A program made the translations under genes and the position numbers. The notes beneath the pieces were generated by a model that ran no database searches, had not been told where the DNA came from, and saw only the letters and a program-made list of their open reading frames with translations. Shown here one piece after another: positions 47,001-58,058 of a stretch of DNA of 64,000 nucleotides (position 1 is its first letter; each line of letters starts with the position of its first letter). Source of the DNA: Stereum hirsutum FP-91666 SS1 (Eukaryota; Basidiomycota; Agaricomycetes; Russulales; Stereaceae); the NCBI RefSeq assembly GCF_000264905.1, contig NW_006763133.1, positions 568,675 through 632,674 of the forward strand, given 5' to 3'.

Positions 47001-47441
47001 GTGTTCGCTTCGTCGAATGTTGCCTCTGCGCCACCCATATCTGCGTCAAATTCATCATCGACGGATAACTCGACGTCGGGCTCGGGCGGAAATACGGACA
47101 ATCCAGGAGGAGCATCGGGCCCACTTGGAGGGGCCAATGATGGCAGCAGCGATTACATCCTGGGCGAATTGGGCCTTCCTCTCGATCCCACCGTCGCCCA
47201 ACCCATCCCAAGACGAGCGGATTCCTCCGCCACTTCGCGGTCAAGTATCATTGGTGCAAGTGCAGGCGTTTCGACGCCTAGTCTGATGAGGGCGGTGTCG
47301 AGAGGTGAGGTGCAGGAGATGAGGAATGGGTCGAGTTTGAGCCCGAGGTTAGCTTCGCCTGCGCCTGCGCCGCCGCCGCCACCACCACCACCGGCGAAGG
47401 AGGGACAAATGACAGATCCGTTGGGTGTTGGGCTTATTTAG
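44005..47441 (+). CDS. YMR1: Myotubularin-family phosphoinositide 3-phosphatase
   Basis: Six exons (44005-44028, 44083-44193, 44269-44434, 44496-44656, 44747-44875, 44937-47441) give 1031 residues. The start MDAIRVPK joins VSDVLCSKAGKTSFGTLYLT, HHLIFSFNDD and EMW-VPYPLIALVTRLPQ: the PH-GRAM domain. ALYAFFYSP-type sequence, WTMYVPREEFGRMGVG, RIPALTYLHWANYGSITRSS, and the catalytic loop HCSDGWDRTSQ (45438 on; Cys-x5-Arg intact) follow. It removes the 3-phosphate from PtdIns3P and PtdIns(3,5)P2 on endosomes and vacuoles, like yeast Ymr1. The C-terminal 480 residues are Ser/Pro/Gly-rich and end with a proline run. Intron 1 (54 bases) could also be read through in frame; intron 2 has a GC donor (GCGAGT). 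Confidence 0.92.
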
Positions 47442-49183
47442 CATGGGTGGGCAAGAGGGGTGGTGAGGATTGTTGTTTTGCTGATATTCATGTTATACCG
47501 GGTGGATCGAGAGGGTACAAATAGTCAAGTGTAGACGCTTGTGGATGTACGATGGTTTGTTGTCTTTCGAACCACGAGTTAACGGAAGGTCTGTGCCTCA
47601 GACTCGGACAGCGCCTCGCTAATACCTCCATGTAGTCCGCCGCTCGTGGGTATGTTTATCACAGAAGCAAACTAAGATGCGAGAAAGACACAGCATGATG
47701 TCCAAGTCTTGTTTGCCACTCAAGCTGATGCCACACTCGAATACTCTTTAGGTCTTTCTCTCTCACCCGATACACAGTCCTGAGCGAGATGACTGTTTGC
47801 GAAAGTGTAAGGTAAGGTAGGTAAGGTAAGGTAATTTATTCAGGGTACAAAACGGGCCCATGAGGACCAATACCCCTATCCGTAGGAATACATGTAAATT
47901 ACACTACGGAAAACAGCACAGTATCCTTTACCGCTGTGATACCCACAATGCGCCGTGATCTGCACAGAAGCATCAGGCCTCTCACGGGATCCAGAACAGG
48001 CTGTAAGTACTATAAGTCATGTAACATGCCTTACCCAAAGAGAAAAAACAATGAAAAGTTTCGACCGTATAAAAACCCATTAGGGAAAAATTGGTACATC
48101 TCAAATGGGAGCATGATGCAGAGCTCGGAGTACTTGCAAGCGTACCTTGTACTCGGAGGACGCTGAGAATGATGATTTTCAGTGGTGTACACACCCATAA
48201 TCAACTGTGTCGTTGGAGGTCGAGGACACAATTACGCCACCTTGGAAGAGCCGTGTGGCGCGTGCCGGTGAATCCGGTGAGGACCGGAGTGTCTCGGGAA
48301 ACATCGGACGACGCCAACGACACTCGCAAGGATAGCAGATTTTCTGGAAATGAGCTATTAATTACCAAGAGCAATTCTAGCAATCTAGTTTGTTCCAGGG
48401 CCAAAGGCAACATTCTGTTGTGACACGGTACAAAGACCAATGTCTGAGAGTGTCGCAATTGGGTGGATGGATCGCAGCGCAGGCCCAACGGACGCTGGTC
48501 TGTGAGTGAAGTTTTCGACTGTGGCGAGCATCAGAGCACGACGATCTGTCGTCTCCGAGCACCGCGAGCCTTCGACAACGCTGAGAGTGAGAGATAAGAG
48601 ACCGTCTGACTGTGGCATGCGTCTGAGCGAGGAATATTCCATCACTTCCGTGCAATGCGAGCCATGAAGAAGAATATCCGAAGATCAGGGAGTGTCATCC
48701 GAGCCCACAGTGATCCATCCATCCCATATTTTCGCGCAATCAGGCTCTGGACACTCCTCGAAGGTATGAATACCCTCTCGAGGGCCTCTGGCTCTTTACA
48801 GCCGTTCCTGTACGAGTCCGTTGCCGTAAGGAGCTCCTCGTCTGACAACGCTGACGCGTCTGTAAGCGACGGTTGTTTTATGTTTTTCCAGAGAGGTCTT
48901 ATTAGCAACATGTACGGTTCGTAGTACCTCATGATCCCGCCTGGAGGAAAGAATGGCGCCATAGGTCTCACGTAAGCGGTCATCATTTTACATGCAGAGA
49001 ACCCAGCCGTGCGGATATATATAAAAGTGGCCAACGTTCTTCGCTTTCCCCCCATCGCCCTTCTTCTCTCCCCCACCCTCTCTCGCGTCTTTCATCCCGT
49101 TTAGACTATCCCCCTCTTCCCCTCCGTCGTCCTCGTCGTCCTCTGTCCCCTTCCCCCCACCAAATTAGACACTTATCGCAGCC
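47442..49183. other. Intergenic; short TAAGG repeat and SAM synthetase promoter
   Basis: 47808-47834 carries a small TAAGG/TAGG-type tandem repeat followed by an AT-rich, repeat-like stretch (TTTATTCAGGGTAC), perhaps the end of an old retroelement. A minus-strand frame at 48642-49076 has no domain. The right end is CT-rich leader. Confidence 0.4.
49016..49026 (+). promoter_or_regulatory. TATA box of SAM synthetase gene
   Basis: TATATATAAAA lies about 160 bases before the ATG at 49184, followed by a CT-rich leader, as in highly expressed fungal genes. Confidence 0.55.
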
Positions 49184-50856
49184 ATGACTGTCAACGGTAC
49201 CGTCCGCGCCGCGCTCGCGCCTGGCCACTTCCTCTTCACCTCTGAGTCGGTCGGAGAGGGTCACCCCGGTTAGTACCCAACAGTCCTCGAGTTCTGAGCC
49301 CTTTAAACCACGGTGCCCATAGCCCAGTAGCTTCTCTTGCTCGTTGGGGCAACGGGCCTGGTCTCTGTCCGATTAGTATGGGTGTGAAAAAACATGGTAC
49401 TTACGACGGGATGTTCTGTTTTTGCTAGATAAGATCTGTGACCAGGTCTCAGACGCTATCGTGAGTTCTCCTTCCTCGTTCGCCATTCTTCGTCTTTTTC
49501 TCCCCGTGCCTTTTCCGTTTTGGGCCTGTATGTCTCATGATTGGATGGTTGGCTGACTAGGGCGCTTTTTCTTCCCTATCGACGACGACGTACAGCTCGA
49601 TGCCTGCCTCGAACAAGACCCCTCCTCCAAAGTCGCCTGCGAGACCGCCTCGAAGACGGGCATGATCATGGTCTTCGGTGAAATCACGACGAAGGCCAGA
49701 TTGGACTACCAAGCCGTCATCCGCAACGCGATCAAAGAAATCGGGTACGACGACTCCTCCAAGGGTTTCGACTACAAGACCTGCAACATCCTCGTCGCCA
49801 TCGAGCAGCAATCGCCCGATATCGCGCAGGGACTCGACCACGGCTCGCTCGAGGACCACGGCGCGGGCGACCAGGGGATCATGTTCGGGTACGCGACGGA
49901 CGAGACGGAGGAGTTGATGCCGTTGACGATCATGTTGGCGCATAAGTTGAACGCGGCGATGGCCGTTGCGAGGAGGAGCGGCGAGTTGGGGTGGTTGAGG
50001 CCGGATAGTAAGACGCAGGTGACGATTGAGTATAAGAAGGATGGGGGCGCGATGATCCCGCTTAGGGTGGACACCGTTGTTATTTCGACGCAGCATGCGG
50101 AGGAGATCTCGACGGAGGAGTTGAGGAAGCAGATTTTGGAGAAGATCGTGAAGCAGGTTATCCCTGCGAAGCTCCTCGACGACCAGACGATCTACCACGT
50201 ACGTCGTTCTCTAGTCCCTTCGTCTTTCCGGATACTGATCGAGGTGCTCTCCTGCAGATTCAACCCTCCGGCCGCTTCGTCATCGGTGGTCCTCAGGGTG
50301 ACGCCGGTCTGACAGGCCGTAAGATCATCGTCGACACCTACGGTGGCTGGGGTGCCCACGGTGGAGGTGCTTTCTCCGGAAAGGACTTCTCCAAGGTCGA
50401 CCGTTCCGCGGCCTACACCGCCCGCTGGGTGGCCAAGTCGCTCGTCGCCGGTGGACTCGCGCGTCGTTGCCTCGTTCAGCTTTCGTACGCCATCGGTGTC
50501 GCTGAGCCGCTCTCGATTTACGTCGACACGTACGGGACGGGGAAGAAGACGGACGAGGAGCTCGTTGCTATCATCAGGAAGAACTGGGACTTGAGGCCTG
50601 GTGTCATTGGTGCGTTTTTGGCTGTGTGCTGCGTATGGTAGAGGGACGACGATGCTGATTGTGCGTGTGGTTTGGTGTTTGTAGTCAAGCAGCTCGACCT
50701 CCAAAAGCCGATCTACCGCAAGACGGCGTCTTACGGCCACTTCGGTACGTTTGCTCGCGTTCATGCAGTATCCCATTGACGCTCCTGCTGATCACGAACT
50801 ACTCTACAGGTAACCCCGCCTACAACTGGGAGAAGCCCAAGCAGCTCTTGCTTTAA
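49184..50856 (+). CDS. SAM2: S-adenosylmethionine synthetase
   Basis: Six exons (49184-49268, 49429-49460, 49596-50198, 50258-50609, 50685-50744, 50810-50856) give 392 residues, the usual length. The ATP/methionine motif [14 protein letters not shown] is formed across the first two introns. [18 protein letters not shown], the [10 protein letters not shown] strand, [19 protein letters not shown], and the P-loop-like [19 protein letters not shown] are all intact. The end is [14 protein letters not shown]. It makes S-adenosylmethionine from ATP and methionine in the cytosol, the methyl donor for most methylation. Intron 1 (160 bases) directly cuts the active-site motif. No sign of damage. Confidence 0.97.
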
Positions 50857-51915
50857 TTTCCTCGCCCTCGCCCGCGCCCGTTGTCAGCATCATAATACCT
50901 ATCCCCGTGTTTCCTAGTTCAACACTCCCTGCCCTTGACGGATTTCGATACGTTTTCCAACAAACGTATCCCTTGTTTGATTCGCACTCTGCTCACGATC
51001 GCACGCATTCATTGATTGCATTAGGAAGTTCATCCTTCCACCACTATACTTATTAGTCTTCATCTTTTCCTACGTCTGTTTTTTGGTTGCTCGCATGACA
51101 TCTATCTCTACACCCATCCGCCTCGTAAATCAATTACCCACCCCGTGTTACCCTAGACATCCCCCGCCCCCGTCTTGTACCTACCTACCTCTCTCCATCC
51201 ACCCACACACCTCCATCTCGTCCTGTATGATTTTCGTCTGTCGTCGTCGTCGTCGTTGTCGTTGGCGGTGGTGGTGGCAGCTGAATGCAATGCTAGGAAG
51301 GAATACGAACGCGCTCAACCGCGTAGTTATTCCTTCTGTATTACTCTTCATCTTGCTCTGTGTGTGTACGTCTGGTCCATTCAATACCGCGTCCGTGAGA
51401 GGTATCCATACTTTTCGAGGCATTCAACACGGAGGTCTTCTTCCCGTCCCGCTTTGAACTGGCCATGCACGGAAACACGGGAGAGGAGACGGGACGGAGA
51501 TCTTGCTAAGGTACGTAAGGTAATCTAATCTGATCGTGATGGCCCGCAAGCTAGGCCCGGAGATGCCGGTCGTAAGCAACGCAAATTTGCTCGAGTCGAC
51601 GTCCTATTCGTCCGATCCGTTTTTCTTCGGGATGGTGTTGGTGAATGAATTACAAACGAACGAACGAACCCAGAAACTTTTTCTGCTTTCAGGCAGCGCA
51701 CGTTCGTCCGACGTTATCCCTTTCTTCTCCGTCGTCTCTTTCTCCAGCCTTCCAGAACTTGAATCTTGAATCTTGAAAGCGTCCCCGGAACGTTTGACGG
51801 TCGATCGTCTTGTTAGAAAGAGTCAAAGCTTTGAAGTTTTGAAAAGGAGTACTAGACTTGGACTTGGAGTAACGACCTGCTACATAGAAGTGTAGACTAG
51901 ACATAGCATAGCACC
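50857..51915. other. Intergenic, no gene seen
   Basis: SAM synthetase 3' region, then a CGT-type trinucleotide tract near 51240-51270 and the upstream region of the purine gene. No supported coding frame. Confidence 0.4.
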
Positions 51916-54717
51916 AGTGAGCTCATCAACCCCTTCTTCGTTCTTTTGCTAGTGCTAGTTGAACTGACCGTCTCTCCCCCGTCCATCCCATCCCATCCTT
52001 CATCCACCTTCCTCCCCCTCCCCACCCTTCCCAACAACCCACCCACCCACCTACCCAGTGTGTGGCATCCTCGGTCTCCTCCTGCACGACCCCAACACCG
52101 ACGCAGCCCCCGAAATCTGCGAAGGTCTCTCCCTCCTCCAACACCGCGGCCAAGACGCATGCGGCATCGTGACATGTGGACCTAAAGGCAGGTTCTACCA
52201 GTGTAAGGCGAATGGGATGGTCAGGGATGTGTTTGATGCGGGGGCGGTGGCGAGGTTGGTGGGTGGGATGGGGATCGGGCATGGTGAGTCGAGGTTTTCT
52301 TTGATTTGATTTTGTTGTCTTTTTTGGGGGGAGGTGTGGAGCGGTTTCTGGGATTGGATTGGATGGAGAGAGGTCGTTGCGTTGTCCTAGCCAGACGGTT
52401 GTATTTTTGTGCAAGTGTGGCGTGGATAGTCACCTTCCAGACATCGAGGATTTACCGTCGCTCGCCCAGTGGATCATTGATCCGCGGAATCTCGATGTAT
52501 GCGATCCGCATCCCATCAGGTTTTTGGAGAGTTTCTGCCGGTCCGTATGAGTCTACGGACTTCATAATACCCTCAGGAGTCGTTATATGCGCTCTCCGTG
52601 CACTCAGCTGTCTCGTTTTGAACGCATATATCCGAGCAACAAAAGGCGAATCGGTGGCGACCAGTGCATCTCGGTCGTGGTATGATGCGATACTAAGATC
52701 CTATCATGATGATGTTGTTGTTGTTCGTGGATCATATCATTCGGATCACGGTGTTCTCGCGAAGGCGCAGATCGCATATATCGCATATATGCGTTTTCTG
52801 ACATGGAGCGGCCCCGTCTCTGCATCAAACTGCAAACTGTCGACTGACGTATCTCTTCTGTCCAGTCCGGTACCCGACCGCTGGAAGCTCACATCATGCC
52901 GAAGCTCAACCGTTCTATGTCAACTCGCCCTACGGCATCGTCTTCGCACACGTATGTCCCGTTTCTCCTCCTCTTTTTCCGCCCATCCACCCAAACACCG
53001 TGCTCACAACACACACAACACCCCCACAGAACGGCAACCTAATCAACACTTCCTCCCTCCTACACTTCATGGACGCCGAAGCCCACCGGCACATCAACAC
53101 CTCCTCCGACTCCGAACTCCTCCTCAACATCTTCGCCAACAACCTCCAACAAACAGGAAAGTTCAGGATCAACGAGGAGGACATCTTTACTGCTGTTGGG
53201 GGGCTCATGAAGGACGTTAAAGGAGCGTATGCGTGTGTGGCGATGTTGGCTGGGTTTGGGATTATTGCGTGGAGGGATCCGAATGGGATTAGGCCGTTGG
53301 GGATGGGGAGTCGGAAGGCGGGGAGTGGGGGGAAGGATTGGTTGTTTGCGAGTGAGAGTGTGGTGGCGGATGCGGGGGGATTCGGGGATTGGGAGGACGT
53401 TAAGCCCGGTATGTCCTGTTTTTCTTTCCTTTTCCCTCGCCTCGCAAATGCATCTGTCCACTTACGCATGAGCATAAAACACATCCAGGAGAAGCCGTCA
53501 TCATCACCCGCACCTCCGTCTCACGCCGCCAAGTCTCCCCTCCCTCCACATTCGCCCCCGACATCTTCGAATACGTCTACTTCGCCCGGCCAGACTCCGT
53601 CCTCGACGGGATCAGCGTCTATCGCTCCCGCATGGCCATGGGCGACGCGCTCGCGCTCGAGGTACGCCGGCAGTTGGAGGAAAGGGGCGAGAAGGTGGAT
53701 GTGGTGATTCCGGTGCCGGATACGAGTCGGGTTGCGGCGTTGGAGTTGGCGCAGAGGTTGGGGCTGCCGTATAGGGAGGGGTTTGTGAAGAATAGGTATG
53801 TGGGGAGGACGTTTATTATGCCGGGGCAGCAGATGAGGTGAGTCTCTCTCTTGCTTGGGAGTGTAAGTGTGAAGTGGGGAAGAAAGCTGATAAGTTGGCG
53901 CGTAGGAAGAAGAATGTGAGGAGAAAGTTGAACGCGATGGCGCTGGAGTTTGTGGACAAGAACGTGTTGTTGGTCGATGGTGCGTTCCTTCCTTCCCTCT
54001 TCACCTTCTGTGCAGCATGCTTATCATGAACTTTTTGGTTCATCAGACTCTATTGTCCGTGGAACGACATCAAAAGAGATCGTACAAATGGCGAAAGACG
54101 TAGGCGCAAAGAAAGTCTTCGTCGCATCCTGCGCCCCCCCAATCCGCTACTCAAACGTCTACGGCATCGACATGCCCTCCCGCTCCGAGCTCGTAGCGCA
54201 CAACCGCACCACCCCCGAAATCGCCACCGCCATCGGCGCCGACCTCGTCATCTTCCAGACTTTACCCGATCTCGTGAATTCCGTGCGGAATTTGAACCCG
54301 GCGATACAGCAGTTCGATTGTTCGGTGTTTACGGGGGAGTATGTTACTGGTGGGGTGGATAGGGAGTATTTGGAGGGGTTGGAGAGGTTGAGGAGCGATA
54401 ATATTAGGGTAAGGTTGGGGAAGAGCGGGGAGGGCGAGGGCGAGGCGCAGGGAGTGGTGGAAGGGCAGGGTGCGAGTGGTAAAGTTAATGGGACGGGGAC
54501 GCCGAAGGAGGTTGTGGGTGGGGTGGGCGTGTTGGAGGGTAAGGGCGGAGGAGGGGTGAGGAGTGTGGGGGACGAGAGGGCGGAGGTGAATGGGGCGAAT
54601 GGGATTAATGGGGATGTGAGGAGAGAAGAGGAGAGGGAGAGGGAGGCGGGGATGACGAGTAGTGAGTCGAGGGGGTATGATACGATTGGGTTGCATAACT
54701 CGTGGAAGGCGAGTTAG
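51916..54717 (+). CDS. ADE4: Amidophosphoribosyltransferase (first step of purine synthesis)
   Basis: Seven coding exons: the single A at 51916, then 52059-52283, 52866-52951, 53030-53408, 53489-53837, 53906-53979, 54047-54717. Together they give 594 residues. The start codon is split: CACCA-GTGAGC is a donor, and CCCAG-TGTGTGGC an acceptor, joining A+TG. Cys-2 (CGILGLLLHDP) is the N-terminal glutaminase nucleophile; LLQHRGQDACGI, HNGNLIN and the PRPP loop VVIPVPDTSRVAALELA with GLPYREGFVKNRYVGR follow. It transfers glutamine amide nitrogen to PRPP. Intron 2 is long (582 bases). The last 110 residues, after TGGVDREYLEGL, are a Gly/Val/Glu-rich low-complexity tail not needed for catalysis. A pseudogene fragment lies at 57742. 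Confidence 0.95.
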
Positions 54718-55807
54718 CGTGCCGGAGCGACGGTGGTGAAAGGCAGAGATCGAGGTCGGGATGGTTTATATAATATCACAGTAAGAGGTGGAGGCGGACA
54801 GGTATGCATAGCATAGCATAGAGAGATCGAACCGAAGAAATTATCTTGGTCTGTAGATAATGTATAGAATTCGCCGTCGTCTGCATACGTACTCGTACTC
54901 ACTCATGCTTGAAGGTTTGAGGGTGTCAGTGGTCGGACGACGTTAAAGTAGTGTATGTTCGTGTAGTGTTTTCGTTTCTTGGTTTGCACAGTGTTGTCCG
55001 CAATGGCTCATGGGTTTCTTAGCGATAGTTATCACGTCGACTGGAAATGGGATGGAGACGTGCATCTATGTCATGAAGTACGCGGGAGTACTACATAGGA
55101 GCGAGAAATAAGGAACCGCCTGACGGACGTGGACGGGGAGCTTCTCCTTTACGCCACACTTTCCTAGTCTCGGTGCCACTGTGGTTCGATTTAGTCGGAG
55201 CTTGAACTCATATACCCATCCTTTGCCTTTACGATCATCTTCGTATATCAGCGACTTTCCGTTTCTGTTTCTCTCTCTCTCCCCCTCTCGGTACTTCCTG
55301 TATGCTCAAGGTGACACTCGGTCTTGAAGAAGCCACCGACCGAACCGCAGCGAGGGGCTACGCGAACCAACATGCGTAGCCCGTGTTCTGTAAGAATAAA
55401 GCCCAAGTTCATGAGCAAAACTGCTCATAGGATGAGTGTATATGCAAGTCATCTGTAAGAATCATGTAATTGAAACGAATCACGGTCCTAGGCATCTCCA
55501 CCGCTCCCCACTTCATCACCTTTCTGGCTCACAGTCGCCGTTCGCTCACACTAACCGCCTGATTCCTACTTCCTGGAAAGCGTCAACTAGGCTCCGTCTT
55601 CAGTTCAGTACACTCTGCGTCGTAAAACATCCAACGAGCGATTATCTCTTATATCATCTCCGCTCGACTATGACCTCTGGCTCTCACTCTCGAATGCACC
55701 GCGCACTGTCGCCACACAACTCGACCGCCACCTCCGACCTCCACGAGCGCCTGCAACCTCCCACACTCTTCCTCCTCCTCAATTCCTCATCCTTCTTGTT
55801 TGTCGCT
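54718..55807. other. Intergenic, no gene seen
   Basis: 3' regions of two convergent genes. The frame at 55436-56101 on the plus strand is mostly antisense to the next gene. Confidence 0.4.
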
Positions 55808-56992
55808 TCACTGGGTCGGCAGGGTGTTCACATCGACCGTCGGCTGCTGTCCAGTAGCAGGGCGGTTGAAGTTCTGGTTGAGTGGTACGTAGTCGGAGAA
55901 GAAACCGCCATTGCGGAGGTAGAAACGCCCGTTCTCCAGGCCACCCGCATAATCCATGCGCTGCGCGTTACTCGCGGTGGCATCACCGGTGAAGTGACCA
56001 GCGGTGATCTCGGACCAGGTGCCGTTCAGGTTGCGTGCCCACTGGTTACCGTATTGCACACGACGGCCCAAAAAGCCTTTGGTGTCGATGAAATTCTCTA
56101 GGAAGGAGTAGACGCCAGACTGGTACGTGTTGGTGGAAGGACGCTTCCAGGTAGCGAGGTAGCGCCAGGAGTTCGATTCGGGCGCGAAGAACCACGCGGA
56201 GTACAGAGTGCTGCCTGAACTGGCCTCGGGACGAATGCGCGTGATGATCTTGTAGGTGTTTCCAGCTACCCAGTTGAAGACGAGGTGCGCCTGTCCTCCG
56301 GTACCCTCGCCACCAAAGCTGTTGTCTACAACTCCTGCCCCCTTGCTCACGAGTGTGGTCTTCTGACCGTTGTCTGCGTCCCAGACAGAAAAGAGGATCC
56401 AGCGCTCGTTGTCTTTGACCTGGATGCCGCAGTAGCCAGCGGAAAAGCCTGCGACCATGAAGTACGAGCCGACGGGGTCCTGGCCCACGGGAACGGTGAC
56501 CTCGTTGTAGAAGTACTCGCTGTTGACTGGCACGGTGTAGCCCATGTGGACCGAAGGGCCACGGCGCGACCAGTAGTAGTTCGCTGCGTCATTGGCGTAG
56601 GCGAGCGCAGAGGACGTGGTTACGCTCAAGCCCGACACATCACCGAAGTAACTGCCGTCCTTGGTCAGACCCTGCATGTCTACCTTCAGGTATCCAGGAG
56701 CGGACACAGTGACAGTGCCGACGGGATAGGTTTTGGCGGCCGTCCCAGCGAGCTGGACAGTGAATGCTGTTCCGTTGATGGTGACTCTGACGGAGCTGTG
56801 GTTACTCCCCGCGAGGTAGGCGTTCAGCCCGACCGTCACCGAGGCGGTGGAGGCCATGCGGAAGTACGCGCTGGTGATGGTGTTCGCGTTGGTCCAGTTG
56901 GCCAGGCCGTTGTCGTTGATGATCTCGGTGGCTCCCGCCGGGGCCGATGTGATGAAGGCATTGCCCGCCAAGGCTACAGTATTCGCTGACAT
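55808..56992 (-). CDS. DUF3472/DUF5077-type protein, intronless
   Basis: One uninterrupted frame of 394 residues. The N-terminal 120 residues form a beta-rich module (MSANTVALAGNAFITSAP, VTVSAPGYLKVDMQGLTKDG), the DUF5077 type. A second beta-rich module follows (PSVHMGYTVPVNSEYFYNEV, GYCGIQVKDNERWILFSVWD, STLYSAWFFAPESNSWRYLA, GFLGRRVQYGNQWARNLNGTW), the DUF3472 type. Both resemble carbohydrate-associated extracellular domains found in bacteria and scattered fungi; no activity is known. No signal peptide is seen at this ATG. An intron-like GTGAGT to TTTCAG pair (about 57068 to 56996) sits just upstream, so an extra 5' exon or a leader intron is likely. GC-rich, even codon use and the lack of coding introns set it apart from its neighbours. 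Confidence 0.8.
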   Translation of the reverse strand: MSANTVALAGNAFITSAPAGATEIINDNGLANWTNANTITSAYFRMASTASVTVGLNAYLAGSNHSSVRVTINGTAFTVQLAGTAAKTYPVGTVTVSAPGYLKVDMQGLTKDGSYFGDVSGLSVTTSSALAYANDAANYYWSRRGPSVHMGYTVPVNSEYFYNEVTVPVGQDPVGSYFMVAGFSAGYCGIQVKDNERWILFSVWDADNGQKTTLVSKGAGVVDNSFGGEGTGGQAHLVFNWVAGNTYKIITRIRPEASSGSTLYSAWFFAPESNSWRYLATWKRPSTNTYQSGVYSFLENFIDTKGFLGRRVQYGNQWARNLNGTWSEITAGHFTGDATASNAQRMDYAGGLENGRFYLRNGGFFSDYVPLNQNFNRPATGQQPTVDVNTLPTQ

Positions 56993-57741
56993 GACTGAAA
57001 GTCAGACAGATATTGGTGTATTAGCAAACTTCGACGCCATAGGATCATGAACGAACAGGAAACTCACATATGTGAGAAGGCGAGTTCGACACAATAGGTA
57101 CAATGATAGCAGGGGTTGGTGGAACCGTCTGAGTGGCAGAGGATGGACGCTATGAGGGAAGGAAGTCATCGAGAACAATGTAGCTTATAAGTCGCTCTGA
57201 GACGGCCTTCCATGAAAGACTCCATCCATACGAGAAGTCTCAAAGCTGATACTACTGGCCGGCAAGCTTGAATGTATTTCGTGGAGCGTCAAGAATGTAT
57301 AGTCGGGCAACAAATTTGCCGAGGTAACGAGCATCGGGAGACCATTGCATGTCTGGGTGACAGTTGGAGGTGACCTCTGAAAACCATTACTTTGCTGTTA
57401 CGTGTGTGCATGTTCAATGGAATATGAGCCCGGCATACCGATAGACAGGGAATGACCTCGAGCGGTCAACTGTTGTCCGGAGCCCAGATTCCATTCTTTT
57501 GCTCGCACTGCGTGATCTACGGCTCCATTCTTCCCATCCATAGATGATCTTCAGCCAGCCGTTCAATACAACATGCCATACGATTACCCACTTCCTCGGA
57601 CTCTCGTCCATGCCAACATTGTCTCTGAAGTCTTGCGGCGCTTAATTAAGTATGTGAAATGCCGCTATGACAAAGTAGGTCCTGTCCAGCGAGCGCCACC
57701 TATTCTATGAAACATTGCGCTCAACTGCGGGCACATCGCGC
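56993..57741. other. Intergenic; possible 5' exon of the DUF3472 gene
   Basis: A minus-strand stretch before the GTGAGT donor near 57068 could encode SSATQTVPPTPAIIVPIVS in the frame that leads into MSANTV. Whether it is translated is unclear. The rest shows nothing. Confidence 0.35.
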
Positions 57742-57912
57742 GAAATCTGCGAAGGCATGTCTCTCTAACGCCGTGGTCAAGATGCGTGCGGGATCGTGGC
57801 AAGCGGGCCGAGGGCGTGATTCTACTGTTGCAGGGCAAATGAATGGTTAGGGATTCGTGTGGTGTGGGTGCAGTGGCAAGGTTGAGTAGAGTATAGTGAT
57901 GTTGGGTATCGA
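57742..57912 (+). pseudogene. Fragment of amidophosphoribosyltransferase exon 2
   Basis: The DNA from GAAATCTGCGAAGG onward follows ADE4 from 52108 for about 170 bases: ACGCCGTGGTCAAGATGCG against ACACCGCGGCCAAGACGCA, then the stretches for CGIV, YQCKANGMVRDVFDAG and AVARLVG. Several one- to three-base gaps and stops (AAATGAATGG) destroy the frame, and no other exon is present nearby. It is a decayed partial duplicate in the same orientation 5.7 kb downstream of the real gene. Confidence 0.8.
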
Positions 57913-58058
57913 TGTGATGAAACGACCACCTAGGTGTATATTCCTCTGGGCTCGTGCACGTTATGTCGAAGAGCCTACTGTAGCAAGGTACGTATGCAAT
58001 ATCCCGGGAGAACACATGTATGATAATATCCAAGTGGTTTTATCAAGCCACATATCGC

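Noticed and set aside
47808..47900. TAAGG repeat followed by AT-rich sequence as a retroelement 3' end
   Set aside because: Looks suggestive, but no reverse transcriptase, terminal repeat or target duplication could be found nearby.
48642..49076. Open frame of 144 codons, minus strand, overlapping the SAM synthetase promoter
   Set aside because: No recognisable domain, and the 5' part overlaps the TATA box and leader of the SAM synthetase gene on the other strand. Could not be supported.
52306..53220. 304-codon frame reading through ADE4 intron 2 into exon 3
   Set aside because: It uses the wrong frame in the ADE4 exons and covers intron sequence; no domain.
55436..56989. Long plus-strand frames opposite the DUF3472 gene
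   Set aside because: Antisense shadows caused by the GC-rich codon use of the minus-strand gene.
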